From CBDDBH01 sp965225625 (GTDB taxonomy: Bacteria; Pseudomonadota; Gammaproteobacteria; JADZEE01), in assembly GCA_965225625.1 (NCBI GenBank), contig CBDDBH010000029.1:62001-126000 (forward strand): 64,000 nt of DNA, in the 5' to 3' direction. The first letter of the stretch is position 1. Every line of letters starts with the position of its first letter. Under the pieces are notes generated by a model. That model did not search any database and had not been told where the DNA came from. It saw only the letters and a program-made list of their open reading frames with translations. This document shows, in pieces, positions 44,024-53,371 of the stretch. A program made the position numbers and the translations under genes.

Positions 44024-44768
44024 TTGTAAGTCTCTGCAGTATGAGCCTTCTCCGCAGGGTTTTAATCGCCCAAATGATGTCTGCCTTGGAAAACGACTCA
44101 CCGGTCAAAAACGCGCGTCCGTCCTGCAAGCGCTGCGCCTGGGCAGCCCAACCGGCTTCCAAGGCTTGCAGGTGCTGCAAATTGGTTGCTTCGTCGATTT
44201 CGTTGTTATTGAACTTCGAATAGAAATCAGCAAGTTTTTCGGGTGAACCCCGCGCCTCAAGACGTTGCACGGTTTTTTCATAGTCGGCGTTGATCTTGCC
44301 AATTTTCCCCAGGCCCCAATTAAACGATACATAGCGCACTGAGCGGTGCAGCTCTTTACCCAGTTCGACCAGTTCCTCGGCGAGCTTTGCCGCCCGCGGA
44401 TCCGCGGGCAGCAGCGGATTGGCCGGCCAGGTTTCGTCGAGATTGCTGATAATATCCATTGACTCGATGTACAGGCGACCGTCGTGTACCAGCGCAGGTA
44501 CCACCATATTCGGCTGGATCTGCGCATAAGCATCACTGAGGTGCTGCTTTTTTATCAGCGATACCGGGCGAAATATATAGGTGCCAACCTCTGGCTGCAG
44601 ATCTGCCGCGGCAGTTGATGCCCACTTAACCGTTTATGCGCGGTTCAGGCCCTTTTCCGCGAGCGCAAAGCTCACCCGCTGGGAACAGGGTGCGCCATCA
44701 AAGCCGAAAAAATGCAGTCCTTTAAGTTGCGGGACGAGTTTACTTTTCGGATTTTCGATTAATGCCAT
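44004..44768 (-). pseudogene. Glutathione S-transferase gene, stop-interrupted and truncated at the island edge
   Basis: From ATG 44768 the frame reads as a GST: GLHFFGFDGAPCSQRVSFALAEKGLNRA, then TAA at 44634-44636, then in the same frame FRPVSLIKKQHL, PNMVVPALVHDGRLYIESMDIISNLDE and the C-terminal helical domain up to GESFSKADIIWAIKTLRR. The usual C-terminus is missing; unrelated sequence follows from about 44050. So it carries a nonsense mutation and has lost its 3' end to the inserted island. Confidence 0.78.
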
Positions 44769-44818
44769 GATGCATGACTCCAGTCAGCCTAATTTCGCCG
44801 GCTAAATTCCCGGCTAGC

Positions 44819-45502
44819 TCACGCGGCGTGCTTTTTGGCCAGGAATTCGACCATGCCTTGATTCCGAGCGTTGAGCATGCCTTGGACTGTTTCGCGTATT
44901 TCAGCCGGCGCGGTATCCGGCCCACCAGCATTGAACGGTGGTTGCGGACGATATTCCACCACCAATTGAACAACCTGTGCGGCGCCAACTCCCACGGCCT
45001 CCGCGATCAGGGTGAGTGCAAAATCTATACCCGCAGTAATGCCGCCGCCGGTGAGACGGTTTCTATCGACCGCAACGCGTTCATCCACGACCTCTATCTC
45101 GGAGTAAGCTGATAGATGCTCTAACCACCCCCAGTGGGTCGTCGCCCGATAACCGTCAAGCAACCCGGCCTCAGCCAGAATCAAAGCGCCCGAGCAGACG
45201 GAAGTAACGTATTGGGCCTTGTTTCCGACCTCCTTCAAAAAAGCCACAACCTGCGGATCAGTCATCTCAGTGAGTACATCGCCGCCGCCGGGCACAACCA
45301 GAATATCGAGCGGCGGACACGTGTCGAAGCCATAGTCGGGTGTCAGTACCGCGCCACAATCGGACTTGAGCGGTTGGTCGTTTTTGGCGAACGTGAAGGT
45401 GTTGAATTGCTCAACGAAGGAGAGGACTTGCAGGGGCGCGAAACCATCGAGCATGGTCATATTTTCGAACAAATAAATTCCTACATTCATGGGTGTCGGC
45501 AT
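44819..45502 (-). CDS. DJ-1/PfpI (isonitrile hydratase-like) family protein
   Basis: A 227-residue class I glutamine-amidotransferase-like protein. VTSVCSGALILAEAGLLDGYRATTHWG carries the nucleophilic Cys and nearby His of the DJ-1/PfpI group, resembling InhA isonitrile hydratase and AraC-associated DJ-1 domains (no DNA-binding domain is present). VGIYLFENMTMLDGFAPLQVLSF is the start. It may be a hydratase or glyoxalase-type enzyme. Appears intact. Confidence 0.85.
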   Translation of the reverse strand: MPTPMNVGIYLFENMTMLDGFAPLQVLSFVEQFNTFTFAKNDQPLKSDCGAVLTPDYGFDTCPPLDILVVPGGGDVLTEMTDPQVVAFLKEVGNKAQYVTSVCSGALILAEAGLLDGYRATTHWGWLEHLSAYSEIEVVDERVAVDRNRLTGGGITAGIDFALTLIAEAVGVGAAQVVQLVVEYRPQPPFNAGGPDTAPAEIRETVQGMLNARNQGMVEFLAKKHAA

Positions 45503-45617
45503 CAGGTTTCTCCGGAGTTAACGGTGCGTCAGAAGTATTTGAACAGCAGCTTGCCCGGACGAGCGGTTGGCTGCAATGACAGAGATCCGGCTTTTTCTGC
45601 CAACCGGGGAAGACGAC

Positions 45618-46643
45618 TCAGTCGGCGACAGTAGCGTGCAAGGCCAGCAGTGCCGGTATGCTGTCCGCGGACCGCCGGCCAAAGCCACATTCGGTCGCAA
45701 CGCCGAATGCCGGCAGATACTCTGACGCGAGCGCCATGCGTGCGCGGGTCCCTTCCTCGCCGTCGGTGTAATGCACCAGGCCCAGATAAACCTCGGTTGG
45801 AGCAGACACGCGCAGCGCTTCGAGGGCTTTGTAATAGTGGCTATCCATCCACCCCTTCGGTATCGGCAGATGCATCCAGGTGACCGGTCGGGTCGTGGCC
45901 TCACAGATGGAATTACAGAATGCGACCGCAGTCTCAACGTCTTGCGGTTCGACAATGTGTTTGTGTCCGGGGTCGCCGTAGCATAAGTGCACACCCACTT
46001 CGACTGCGGCCGGCACTGCATCTATAAATCCTGTCAACCGTTGCACCGAACCATTCAAAACATCGTCATAATGCAATTCGAAACCGCCGTCGTGACCAAC
46101 CACCTCAAAGCACACGTCCCACTGGATTGCCAACTCGTCATGCGGTATCGCAGCGGCCAAGGTCTGCAGCTCACGCTGCAACGCTTGTTCATATGCGGGT
46201 TCGACCACGCCGCGCTGATCCAGCACCACGAACCCGGAAACCAACGCGACCGGGGTCGGTAACGCAACCTGGAAACGCACATCTTCAGCAATGACACCGT
46301 CGCGCTTCAAGCCGGCAAATATCTTATACGAGGCGATCGCTTCCTCGGCGTAACCCAGTGGTTCCAAGCGCAGTGACGAAGGCTCAACGCCCGCGCGCAG
46401 ACGGAACACATCACGCTTCACCGTGTCTTTGAAGTTTTCAAATCCGCGGTCCGAATCTTCAGGCTCAAAGTCGGGATGTCGGGCCAGCAGTTCCCGTTGC
46501 CAGCGGATCCAGTAATGGCGCTTGCCGGTTTCGCCATCGGGAAAGCGTTTTGCAAGGCTCCCCAGCGTGGCAGCGAGACTGCGGAACACCGTCTCGGCAT
46601 CTTCCAGACCGACACTACCTACAAGCAGCACGTTTCTTGGCAT
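45618..46643 (-). CDS. MetE C-terminal-like (cobalamin-independent methionine synthase-like) protein
   Basis: A 341-residue TIM-barrel protein of the UROD/MetE-C superfamily. FPDGETGKRHYWI near residue 34 and VGVHLCYGDPGHKH near residue 217 (His/Cys zinc-ligand type) support this. Single-domain proteins of this kind are not full methionine synthases and usually act in methyl transfer or catabolism of other substrates. Function uncertain. Confidence 0.72.
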   Translation of the reverse strand: MPRNVLLVGSVGLEDAETVFRSLAATLGSLAKRFPDGETGKRHYWIRWQRELLARHPDFEPEDSDRGFENFKDTVKRDVFRLRAGVEPSSLRLEPLGYAEEAIASYKIFAGLKRDGVIAEDVRFQVALPTPVALVSGFVVLDQRGVVEPAYEQALQRELQTLAAAIPHDELAIQWDVCFEVVGHDGGFELHYDDVLNGSVQRLTGFIDAVPAAVEVGVHLCYGDPGHKHIVEPQDVETAVAFCNSICEATTRPVTWMHLPIPKGWMDSHYYKALEALRVSAPTEVYLGLVHYTDGEEGTRARMALASEYLPAFGVATECGFGRRSADSIPALLALHATVAD

Positions 46644-46841
46644 GAATTTCTTATAGCACGATCTGTACCGCTACGAAACGAGCCTGCGCAATTGCAGCAC
46701 ATTTTTTAATTGCGGCATTAATGAATTGCATACAAAACCTTAATCTGTGCACTGCTAGAGTCACCGGCATTCCTCGTTAGTGGCCGTCGCAAGACGCTCT
46801 TAACGCAGAACAACCCGTAGCGACGGAATAGGAGTGGCGGT

Positions 46842-47120
46842 ATGAGAAATGCGACGCTGATTGCACTTTTGTTAGCTCATCCGGGATTGCTGCCTGCAAG
46901 TGCCGACTGTACTGAGGAGGACATCGCCCTCGCCGGGTTACCCCCGGCGGTCGTACGCTCAGCCCAACAAGCGGTACCGGGGATCACGTTGAGCGAAGCC
47001 GAACAGATGCGTGACGGTAAAGCGTTGGTATATGAGCTTGAAGGCTACGTTGATGGCAAAGAATACGAAATCAGCGTCAATGCAAATGGGGAAGTCCTGG
47101 AAGTGGAAGAGGACGATTGA
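46842..47120 (+). CDS. Secreted PepSY-domain protein
   Basis: A 92-residue protein with an N-terminal signal peptide (cleavage near LPASADC) and a PepSY-type fold (AVPGITLSEAEQMRDGKALVYELEGYVDGKEYEISVNANGEVLEVEEDD). PepSY proteins often inhibit proteases or modulate signalling and are commonly regulated by two-component systems. A single TTAAC (46799) occurs upstream but without the full triple repeat. Convergent with the acyl-AMP ligase gene (7-bp gap). Confidence 0.82.
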   Translation: MRNATLIALLLAHPGLLPASADCTEEDIALAGLPPAVVRSAQQAVPGITLSEAEQMRDGKALVYELEGYVDGKEYEISVNANGEVLEVEEDD

Positions 47121-47127
47121 CTGCCAC

Positions 47128-48870
47128 TTACCCAGTTGCCGACGACGACGCCCGTGCCCGCTCTAAAAACTCGTCACGGGTCCGTGAGCGGGCAAGCTTA
47201 CCTGAAGACGTGCGCGCCAGCGTGTGCGGCGGCACCACGTCGATGATGCAGGAGATGCCGAGTTCGGCACGAATTACCCGGTCCAACTCACTGGCCAGCG
47301 CACGCCGCTTGGCCGCATCGGCTACCCGGCATTGCACGACCATTACCGCACACTCGCCGTGCGCACCGGGTACTGAGAACGCTGAGGCATCACCGGGCCT
47401 CAATGCCGGATTGCTTGCCGCCAAACCCTCCAGGTCCTGCGGCCAGATATTGCGGCCGTTAATAACGATGAGATCTTTGTAGCGGCCCGTTACGGTAAGC
47501 TCGCCATCGCGCAGATAGCCAAGATCGCCGGTGTTTAACCAGCCATCATCGGTAATTGCCTCGCGCTCGCCCGCGCGCGAGCTGAAATAACCAGCCACGA
47601 TACTGGGCCCTCGAACGAATACGATTCCGCAATGCCGCTCCGGCAGAAGCCGACCGTTGGGATCTCGTATCTCGATGCGGTGATCAGGCAACGGTGGCCC
47701 ACAATTGACGAAAACACTCGCTGTGCCGATGGCGCGCTCTGCGTCACCGTGGGCCACCACTTCGGCACGCTGCGGGTCGCCAAGTGGCCGGCGATCCACC
47801 CATTGTGACTGCAGGCCTTGGAACGGTTTGGCGAGCGTTACCGCAAGCGAAGCTTCAGCCATACCGTAACAGGCGAGGAAAGCACGTGGGTCGAATCCAC
47901 TAGCCGCCAGCGCCGTCGCAAAACTTGTCAGCGGTTGCGGCCGGATGGTCTCCGCGCCAACGCCCGCAACCCGCCACGCACTGAGATCGAAACTTCCTGC
48001 ATCTTCCGCCTTCAGTCTGCGCGCACATAGCTCATAGCCAAACGGCGGGCTGAAGGAAATACTCGCGCGGCTTTGCGACATTCGCACCAGCCATTGGCGC
48101 GGACGCATGGCAAATTCGCGCGTATCCAGATAGTCGACTGAGGTTTGTGAAACGATCGGTCCCAGTACCAATCCGACCAGACCCATATCGTGATAATAGG
48201 GTAACCACGAGACACAGCGGTCCCGTGGCGATAATTGGATATGGCGCAATGTACAACGCAGATTGGCCATGACCGCGCGTTGGGTTATGCAGACACCGCG
48301 CGGGAAGCGCGTACTGCCGGACGTATACTGGAGATGGGCCAACTCTTGCGGCAGCGCGGGCGTAAGCCTGGCCGCGGGCGCGGGCATTGTGGCAAAGTCC
48401 TCGGCTGTTCCGATAAAACACAGTTTCAGATCCTGCGTGGCTTCGGCCAGCATCGGCACGTGGCAAACGCTGCCGATGCATACGCTGGGCCGACAGTCGC
48501 TGAGTAAGCGCCGCAGCTGCGCCGCATACGCGTGCAGCCCCCCAAGTTGTAACGGTGGTGCGATGGGAACTGGCACCAGTCCTACGTACTGACAGGCGAA
48601 GAAGAATCGCTGAAAGTCCGGATTGGTCTCGGCAATCAAAGCGACACGGGCGCCGCGTTCCAGGCCCAAAGCGTGCAGAGCGCGGGCTAACTTTAAAGCC
48701 TGTTCGCGCAGCTCCGCATAGTGCAGCACCGTGATAAGTTCGCCATTGCCCGAATAGTAGTTACAGCCGGTTTCACCAAGGGCCGCATAATTCAATGCGT
48801 CAGCCAACGAGCTAAATTCCGCTATCTTGTGCTTAAGCTGCTGCTCCGTACACGTTGGTCGCAAAAGCAT
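47128..48870 (-). CDS. Fatty acyl-AMP ligase (FAAL-like)
   Basis: A 580-residue acyl-adenylating enzyme. The AMP-binding P-loop LQYTSGSTRFPRG (about residue 178), the YHDMGLVG motif, GWLNTGDLGYLRDGELTVTGR and RTSSGKLARS towards the C-terminus are present. Overall it resembles FAALs, which form acyl-adenylates for transfer to carriers rather than to CoA. No PKS, NRPS or carrier protein lies nearby. A TTAAC triple repeat lies 56 bases upstream, predicting control by the local response regulator. Confidence 0.85.
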   Translation of the reverse strand: MLLRPTCTEQQLKHKIAEFSSLADALNYAALGETGCNYYSGNGELITVLHYAELREQALKLARALHALGLERGARVALIAETNPDFQRFFFACQYVGLVPVPIAPPLQLGGLHAYAAQLRRLLSDCRPSVCIGSVCHVPMLAEATQDLKLCFIGTAEDFATMPAPAARLTPALPQELAHLQYTSGSTRFPRGVCITQRAVMANLRCTLRHIQLSPRDRCVSWLPYYHDMGLVGLVLGPIVSQTSVDYLDTREFAMRPRQWLVRMSQSRASISFSPPFGYELCARRLKAEDAGSFDLSAWRVAGVGAETIRPQPLTSFATALAASGFDPRAFLACYGMAEASLAVTLAKPFQGLQSQWVDRRPLGDPQRAEVVAHGDAERAIGTASVFVNCGPPLPDHRIEIRDPNGRLLPERHCGIVFVRGPSIVAGYFSSRAGEREAITDDGWLNTGDLGYLRDGELTVTGRYKDLIVINGRNIWPQDLEGLAASNPALRPGDASAFSVPGAHGECAVMVVQCRVADAAKRRALASELDRVIRAELGISCIIDVVPPHTLARTSSGKLARSRTRDEFLERARASSSATG

Positions 48871-48925
48871 TCGCGTTTTGTCCCTGCATGGCGATTAATA
48901 ATTCACTAAGGCTGCACACATTGCC

Positions 48926-48952
48926 GTTAAAAAAGCGTTAAGTAATGGTTGG
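48926..48952 (-). promoter_or_regulatory. Triple TTAAC operator upstream of the acyl-AMP ligase gene
   Basis: On the plus strand GTTAA occurs at 48926 and 48937 and a weaker GTTGG at 48948, exactly 11 bp apart; on the minus strand this is TTAAC-N6 repeated. It is the same motif as upstream of the regulator, the hybrid sensor and mlaA. Distance to the start codon (48870) is 56 bases. Confidence 0.55.
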
Positions 48953-48991
48953 GGCGACGTTAGCCCGCCTATTGGCCAGTGACAGCGCCCT

Positions 48992-49741
48992 TCAACCGCG
49001 TCCCACAAACGGCATCTTGGTCGCCATCAAAGTCATGAATTGCACGTTGGCGTTCAGCCGCAGACCCGCCATATAGACGACGGCACGTGCTACCGCCTCT
49101 ACGTCCATTGTCGGCTCCGAAGCTGTCGTACCATCCGCCTGCGGTACGCCGTGGCTCATCTTCTCGGTCATCGTGGTCGCCGCATTGCCGATGTCGATTT
49201 GCCCACAGGCAATGTTATATTTGCGCCCATCCAGCGAGGTCGACTTCGTCAGCCCCGTCAGCGCATGTTTGGTCGCCGTATACGGCGCCGAGTTAGGCCG
49301 GGGAACATGCGCAGATATCGAGCCGTTGTTAATGATGCGCCCACCCATGGGTTGCTGAGCGCGCATGAGTTTGAAAGCTTCCTGGGTGCAGAGAAAAGTC
49401 CCGGTTAAGTTCACGTCTACCGCGCGTTGCCAATCCGTGTACTCGATATCCTCGAGCAACGCGCCTGACGGAAACACACCCGCATTGTTGAAGAGCACGT
49501 CCAGTCGCCCAAAGACCTGCGTTGTGCGCGCAAACAAATTGCTGACCGACGCACGTTCAGCGACATCGGTTACCACCACCAGCGTCGTGCCTCCAGCCTC
49601 AGCGGCTGTCTCCTCAAGTGTTTCGCAATGGCGTCCGGCAAGAACTACCCGATAACCTTCGTTCGTCAGGGCCAGCGCCGACGCTCGCCCGATACCGCTG
49701 CCCGCGCCCGTGATGATGACCACCTTTTCCGAAATTTTCAT
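48992..49741 (-). CDS. Short-chain dehydrogenase/reductase
   Basis: A 249-residue classical SDR from ATG 49741, preceded by GGAGACAGGCT. TGAGSGIGRASALAL (residues 10-24) is the NAD(P) motif, NNAGVFPSG follows, and S...YTATKHALTG is the catalytic YxxxK. It is longer upstream as an open frame, but no coding signal or start supports that. Substrate unknown. Divergent from the GST gene. Confidence 0.9.
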   Translation of the reverse strand: MKISEKVVIITGAGSGIGRASALALTNEGYRVVLAGRHCETLEETAAEAGGTTLVVVTDVAERASVSNLFARTTQVFGRLDVLFNNAGVFPSGALLEDIEYTDWQRAVDVNLTGTFLCTQEAFKLMRAQQPMGGRIINNGSISAHVPRPNSAPYTATKHALTGLTKSTSLDGRKYNIACGQIDIGNAATTMTEKMSHGVPQADGTTASEPTMDVEAVARAVVYMAGLRLNANVQFMTLMATKMPFVGRG

Positions 49742-49955
49742 AGCCTGTCTCCTATGCCTGGGCACTTGTAAAATCGGCTTGTGCCACATAGCCCTCCCGT
49801 TCAGATGCCTGACAGCGATGATAACAACCCGCAGCGGATAATCAGAACCAGCCCTCACAGATTCACGGATGCAACGGCGCAAGCCGGACAAAGGCGTGGC
49901 AGAATGTCAAAATATTTTGCCTACTGCGCAGCTGGTAAGCGGGAGAAAAACAGCT

Positions 49956-50561
49956 ATGAAAATTTATTACTGTTCGGGTACGCGCGCGGTGCGGGTCGTG
50001 TGGCTATTTCAGGAACTGGGGCTGGACTACGATCTCGTTAAACTCGAATTTCACCCACGGGTACTAAAATCCGACGCGCATCGCGCCATTCATCCGTTGG
50101 GCCGCGTACCGGTGTTGCAGGACGGCGATATGACCATGTTCGAATCCGGCGCAATCGTTCAATACGTGTTGGACAGATACGCCGGGGGTCGGCTCCGACC
50201 GGCAATCGATTCACCCGACTATGCGCATTACCTGCAGTGGTTTCATTACTGTGAAGGCACGCTGATGCCACCTATCAATACTATCGTCGTGCAAACCCTG
50301 TTGCTTGCACCTGAGCGACGTGACCCCGCGGTTCTCGCCACTGCGCAAAAGCTCGCTGGTAAAGTGCTGCTGCCAATTAACGACGCGCTGGCGGACAACG
50401 AGCATCTGTGCGGAGAATTCAGCGCCGCTGATATCATGCTGGGCCATGGCGTCGCCGTTGCTGAACGTCTGGAATTGGTTACTGAGCAGATGCCCCAGCT
50501 GCAATCTTACATTGAGCGCCTTAACGCCCGCCCGGCTTTTCAAACAGCCACGGGCGCCTGA
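49956..50561 (+). CDS. Glutathione S-transferase
   Basis: A 201-residue GST from ATG 49956 (GGGAG upstream). The N-terminal thioredoxin-like domain shows MKIYYCSGTRAVRVVW and HPLGRVPVLQDGDMTMFESGAIVQYVLDRYAGG (the cis-Pro and glutathione-binding ESGAI segment), followed by the helical domain. The CxG start with no canonical Ser/Tyr is typical of beta/theta-like classes. It lies 28 bases before the LLM oxidoreductase gene. Confidence 0.88.
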   Translation: MKIYYCSGTRAVRVVWLFQELGLDYDLVKLEFHPRVLKSDAHRAIHPLGRVPVLQDGDMTMFESGAIVQYVLDRYAGGRLRPAIDSPDYAHYLQWFHYCEGTLMPPINTIVVQTLLLAPERRDPAVLATAQKLAGKVLLPINDALADNEHLCGEFSAADIMLGHGVAVAERLELVTEQMPQLQSYIERLNARPAFQTATGA

Positions 50562-50589
50562 GCGAGACCGCAACATCTGTGCACCGCGT

Positions 50590-51507
50590 ATGCAGCTAGG
50601 ACTAACGCCGTGGCAGCCGCAAGACGGCTCGGCACGGGGCTTAACCTGGCAAGCAGAGTTCGCCGAGTCGCTGGGATATCGCTCGTTCTGGGTACCCGAA
50701 TCCCATTTCAACGCACCGGCGCTGCCCGATCCCCTGATGTTGCTAGCCGCTGTTGCCGCAGGCACGCAGACCATCAAGCTTGCGACTACTTCGTACTTGT
50801 TACCGCTGCGTAATCCTCTGCTCGCCGCCGAGCAGGTGGCGATACTCGACCAGCTTTGCAATGGCCGCGTGCTGCTTGGAGTCGGTAGGGGTTACTCACA
50901 GGCAACATTACAGGCGTTCAACATCGCGCCGTCCATGAAACGCGCGCTGTTCGAGAAGAGTCTGGACCTCATGTTGCGCGCGTGGCGCGGCGAGTCAATC
51001 GCGATGCGTGATGGCGACGCGGGTGCGGTAACGCTGGAGCCACTACCCGTGCAACGCCCACACCCGCCCGTGTGGGTGGCTGCCTTCGGCCCAAAAGCGC
51101 TCGCGCAGGCCGGACGTCTTGGCCTGCCATACCTCGCGTCGCCGGTGGAAACACTGGCGGGGCTGCAGAAAAATTTCGCGATGCATGCCGACGCTGTCGC
51201 CGCCGCGGGACACGCCCGCGTCACCGAACGACCCATTATGCGCACGGTGTTCGTGAGCGACAGCGCATCGCAGGTCTCATTACTACGGCAACGTTTGGCA
51301 TCCAAACGGCCAAACGATCAGCGCGCCGTAATAGATGCCGTGGACGATTGGGCCATTGTCGGCGACCGCCATTACGTTGCGGACAAGATCAGTCAATACA
51401 AACAGGAACTATCAGTGACGCATCTGGTGATCAGCGGGTTGCGTATAGACGGTATCGAGAGCACCCACCTGCGCGACTCGATCGCGCGCATTATCGAACT
51501 CGCTTGA
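50590..51507 (+). CDS. LLM-class flavin-dependent oxidoreductase
   Basis: A 305-residue luciferase-like TIM-barrel enzyme from ATG 50590 (a much earlier in-frame start would lie within the GST gene). Features are LTWQAEFAESLGYRSFWVPESHFNAPALPDPLMLLAAVAAGT, TTSYLLPLRNPLLAAEQVAILDQLCNGRVLLGVGRGYS and AAFGPKALAQAGRLGLPY. It is shorter than the other LLM protein of this window and belongs to a different subgroup. Cofactor likely FMN or F420. Confidence 0.85.
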   Translation: MQLGLTPWQPQDGSARGLTWQAEFAESLGYRSFWVPESHFNAPALPDPLMLLAAVAAGTQTIKLATTSYLLPLRNPLLAAEQVAILDQLCNGRVLLGVGRGYSQATLQAFNIAPSMKRALFEKSLDLMLRAWRGESIAMRDGDAGAVTLEPLPVQRPHPPVWVAAFGPKALAQAGRLGLPYLASPVETLAGLQKNFAMHADAVAAAGHARVTERPIMRTVFVSDSASQVSLLRQRLASKRPNDQRAVIDAVDDWAIVGDRHYVADKISQYKQELSVTHLVISGLRIDGIESTHLRDSIARIIELA

Positions 51508-51577
51508 TTCCCTGATTTCGCCAAGTGCGCGGCATTGGCCTGCAGTTGCGGGGACGGCTCGCAGCTTTGGCGGATTG

Positions 51578-51604
51578 TTAACATTTTTGTAACCGGCTCT
51601 TAAC
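51578..51604 (+). promoter_or_regulatory. Triple TTAAC operator upstream of mlaA
   Basis: TTAAC (51578), GTAAC (51589) and TTAAC (51600) are spaced exactly 11 bp. A -10-like GATAAT lies at 51614-51619, about ten bases after the last repeat, matching the way OmpR/PhoB-type activators replace a -35 element. mlaA starts at 51649. Confidence 0.6.
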
Positions 51605-51648
51605 CCATCATTGGATAATCTCGCCGGCATACAGGATCCCACACCCAC

Positions 51649-52413
51649 ATGAAACGACTGCATGTTCAAATCACATCACTTGGCGTAGCCATTTTCGCGC
51701 TCACGGCGCTAGCGGGATGTGGTTCGATGCAATCCGCCGAGCCCGGCGATCCCCTACAAAATCTAAACCGCTCGTTTTATCAATTTAACGACGGACTCGA
51801 CCGCAAGGTTTTTCGACCGCTTGCACAAAGCTACGCCAACGTCACACCCAACGAAGTGCGCGCCAGCGTCACCAATTTCTTTGACAATGTCGGCTACCTG
51901 AACGTAATTTTTAACGACGTGCTACAGGGCAAATTCGAGTATTTTCTGAAAGATTCTGGACGCTTTTTTGTCAACAGTACGATTGGATTGGGCGGCTTGA
52001 TGGACCCGGCCAGCTCGATTGGATGGCAGCGACGCAACGAAGACCTGGGACAAACCTTCGGTGTATGGGGAGCCGGCGAAGGCGCTTATCTAGTATTACC
52101 AGGGCTCGGACCAAATACGTTACGCGATGCGCCAGACCGGGTGTCCAGCTTGTTTCTGAATCCGCTATTTTATTTAGCGTCGAGTATCACCGTCCCGTTG
52201 AGCGTACTGAACATTGTTAACAGTCGTGCCAATCTGCTCGAGGCGAGCCGCATCCTCGATGAGGCGGCGCTGGATCCGTATTCATTTGTACGGGAGGCCT
52301 ACCGCCAACGCCGCCAATACCTGATCTACGACGGCGACCCACCTTCGGCAAGCTTCGACGCCTTCATCGATGAGGAGCCGGGTGAGCCCCCGGGGGTGCT
52401 CAAAGTCTACTGA
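51649..52413 (+). CDS. mlaA: MlaA (VacJ) outer-membrane lipoprotein
   Basis: A 254-residue lipoprotein with lipobox LAGC (Cys24). It shows the VacJ/MlaA pattern: DPLQNLNRSFYQFNDGLDRKVFRPLAQSY, then FFDNVGYLNVIFNDVLQGKF and GLMDPASSIGWQRRNEDLGQTFGVWGAGEGAYLVLPGLGPNTLRD. MlaA sits in the outer membrane and removes mislocalised phospholipids with MlaBCDEF. The other mla genes are not in this window, so it is a stand-alone copy. The upstream triple repeat puts it in the predicted regulon. Confidence 0.93.
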   Translation: MKRLHVQITSLGVAIFALTALAGCGSMQSAEPGDPLQNLNRSFYQFNDGLDRKVFRPLAQSYANVTPNEVRASVTNFFDNVGYLNVIFNDVLQGKFEYFLKDSGRFFVNSTIGLGGLMDPASSIGWQRRNEDLGQTFGVWGAGEGAYLVLPGLGPNTLRDAPDRVSSLFLNPLFYLASSITVPLSVLNIVNSRANLLEASRILDEAALDPYSFVREAYRQRRQYLIYDGDPPSASFDAFIDEEPGEPPGVLKVY

Positions 52414-52447
52414 CGCGCATAGTGCCCGGAATCCCCTGCAAACGACT

Positions 52448-53272
52448 TCAAGGACTCGAGCGCTTCAATTTCTTCAAGCTGGACCGGAGCCTGTGCTTCA
52501 AGAAATTAATGATACCGCGATCAAGTGCCTCTCCTGGTCGTGGCTGATAGTTGGTTCTGATGGTCTTGCCCAATACGACTTCGTCCTCAGGGCGGCCATT
52601 CGTATAGTAATAGAGCGCCAGGGATTTGCGGGATCGATCATCAGGGCAGGTGAGTGGCTCGGGGTGGCCATGGAATGAAAAATCCGTCGTGGAAAATACG
52701 ACGATACGATTCGCGACGGGCAGCACTCTTTTCTCGCAATTTCTCATTTCAGAATCCCACAGCTCCAAATGACCGCCGTATGATTCTTGCCAATCGTGGC
52801 TTAGATATAGAAGCAGATTGACTCGTCTGTCCAATTTAAGCTTCTTGTGATGGTTGAAATCCGTATGCACCTTCAAGAAGCCACCCTTCTTGATCTGATG
52901 GATGCCTCCGCCTTCGTAATACGGGTCGCTGATCAAGCCATCGATTCCGGTGAGCCATTCCAAGAACTGCAGGAACTCCGCTGAGTTGAATTCCTGCAGG
53001 AGCGCGGTCGTCCAAGGACCCCAGTGTTTCCGCGTTGAAGTCGTGAATTTTCCAACGGCCCCATAAAAGTGCTTTTCGATTTCCTTGAATGTGCCTTCAA
53101 ACTCACCCTCTGCTGAGGTGACGGCCTCAGTTGCAACGATGTCGTCCAGGACAATATGTGGGAAGGGGGCCGCTGAGATGTAGCTCTCGTAGTTCTTCTT
53201 GGCCAAGCGGTAGAGCTCATCATAGTCGAAGATCGAGGCTGCACCTGCGTCTCGACGGTTTAGCGAAGTCAT
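52448..53272 (-). CDS. 2-oxoglutarate/Fe(II)-dependent oxygenase
   Basis: A 274-residue double-stranded beta-helix oxygenase. The iron ligands are seen as LKVHTDFN (HxD, about residue 138) and FHGHPEPL (second His, about 206), with a nearby Arg (DRSRKS) for 2-oxoglutarate. GGGIHQIKKGGFL and YLSHDWQESYGGHLELWD are family features of prolyl-4-hydroxylase/P4Hc-type proteins. It may hydroxylate a sugar, peptide or lipid. Followed by a glycosyltransferase-like gene on the same strand. Confidence 0.85.
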   Translation of the reverse strand: MTSLNRRDAGAASIFDYDELYRLAKKNYESYISAAPFPHIVLDDIVATEAVTSAEGEFEGTFKEIEKHFYGAVGKFTTSTRKHWGPWTTALLQEFNSAEFLQFLEWLTGIDGLISDPYYEGGGIHQIKKGGFLKVHTDFNHHKKLKLDRRVNLLLYLSHDWQESYGGHLELWDSEMRNCEKRVLPVANRIVVFSTTDFSFHGHPEPLTCPDDRSRKSLALYYYTNGRPEDEVVLGKTIRTNYQPRPGEALDRGIINFLKHRLRSSLKKLKRSSP

Positions 53273-53371
53273 GGTCTTCTCGTCCGTCTGATGAAGTTGA
53301 ATACTATCTGTTGGGAATCTCTCGGTGGCAATGACCAGCGTCGGGGCCTTCTGCTCGGAGAGCGGGTCACG

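Noticed and set aside
36052..44060. Possible integron cassette array (many small genes of mixed origin)
   Set aside because: No integrase gene and no repeated attC-like palindromes with GTTRRRY-type ends between the genes.
46842..47120. Full TTAAC triple operator upstream of the PepSY gene
   Set aside because: Only one TTAAC (46799) is present; the positions 11 bases on either side do not match well enough.
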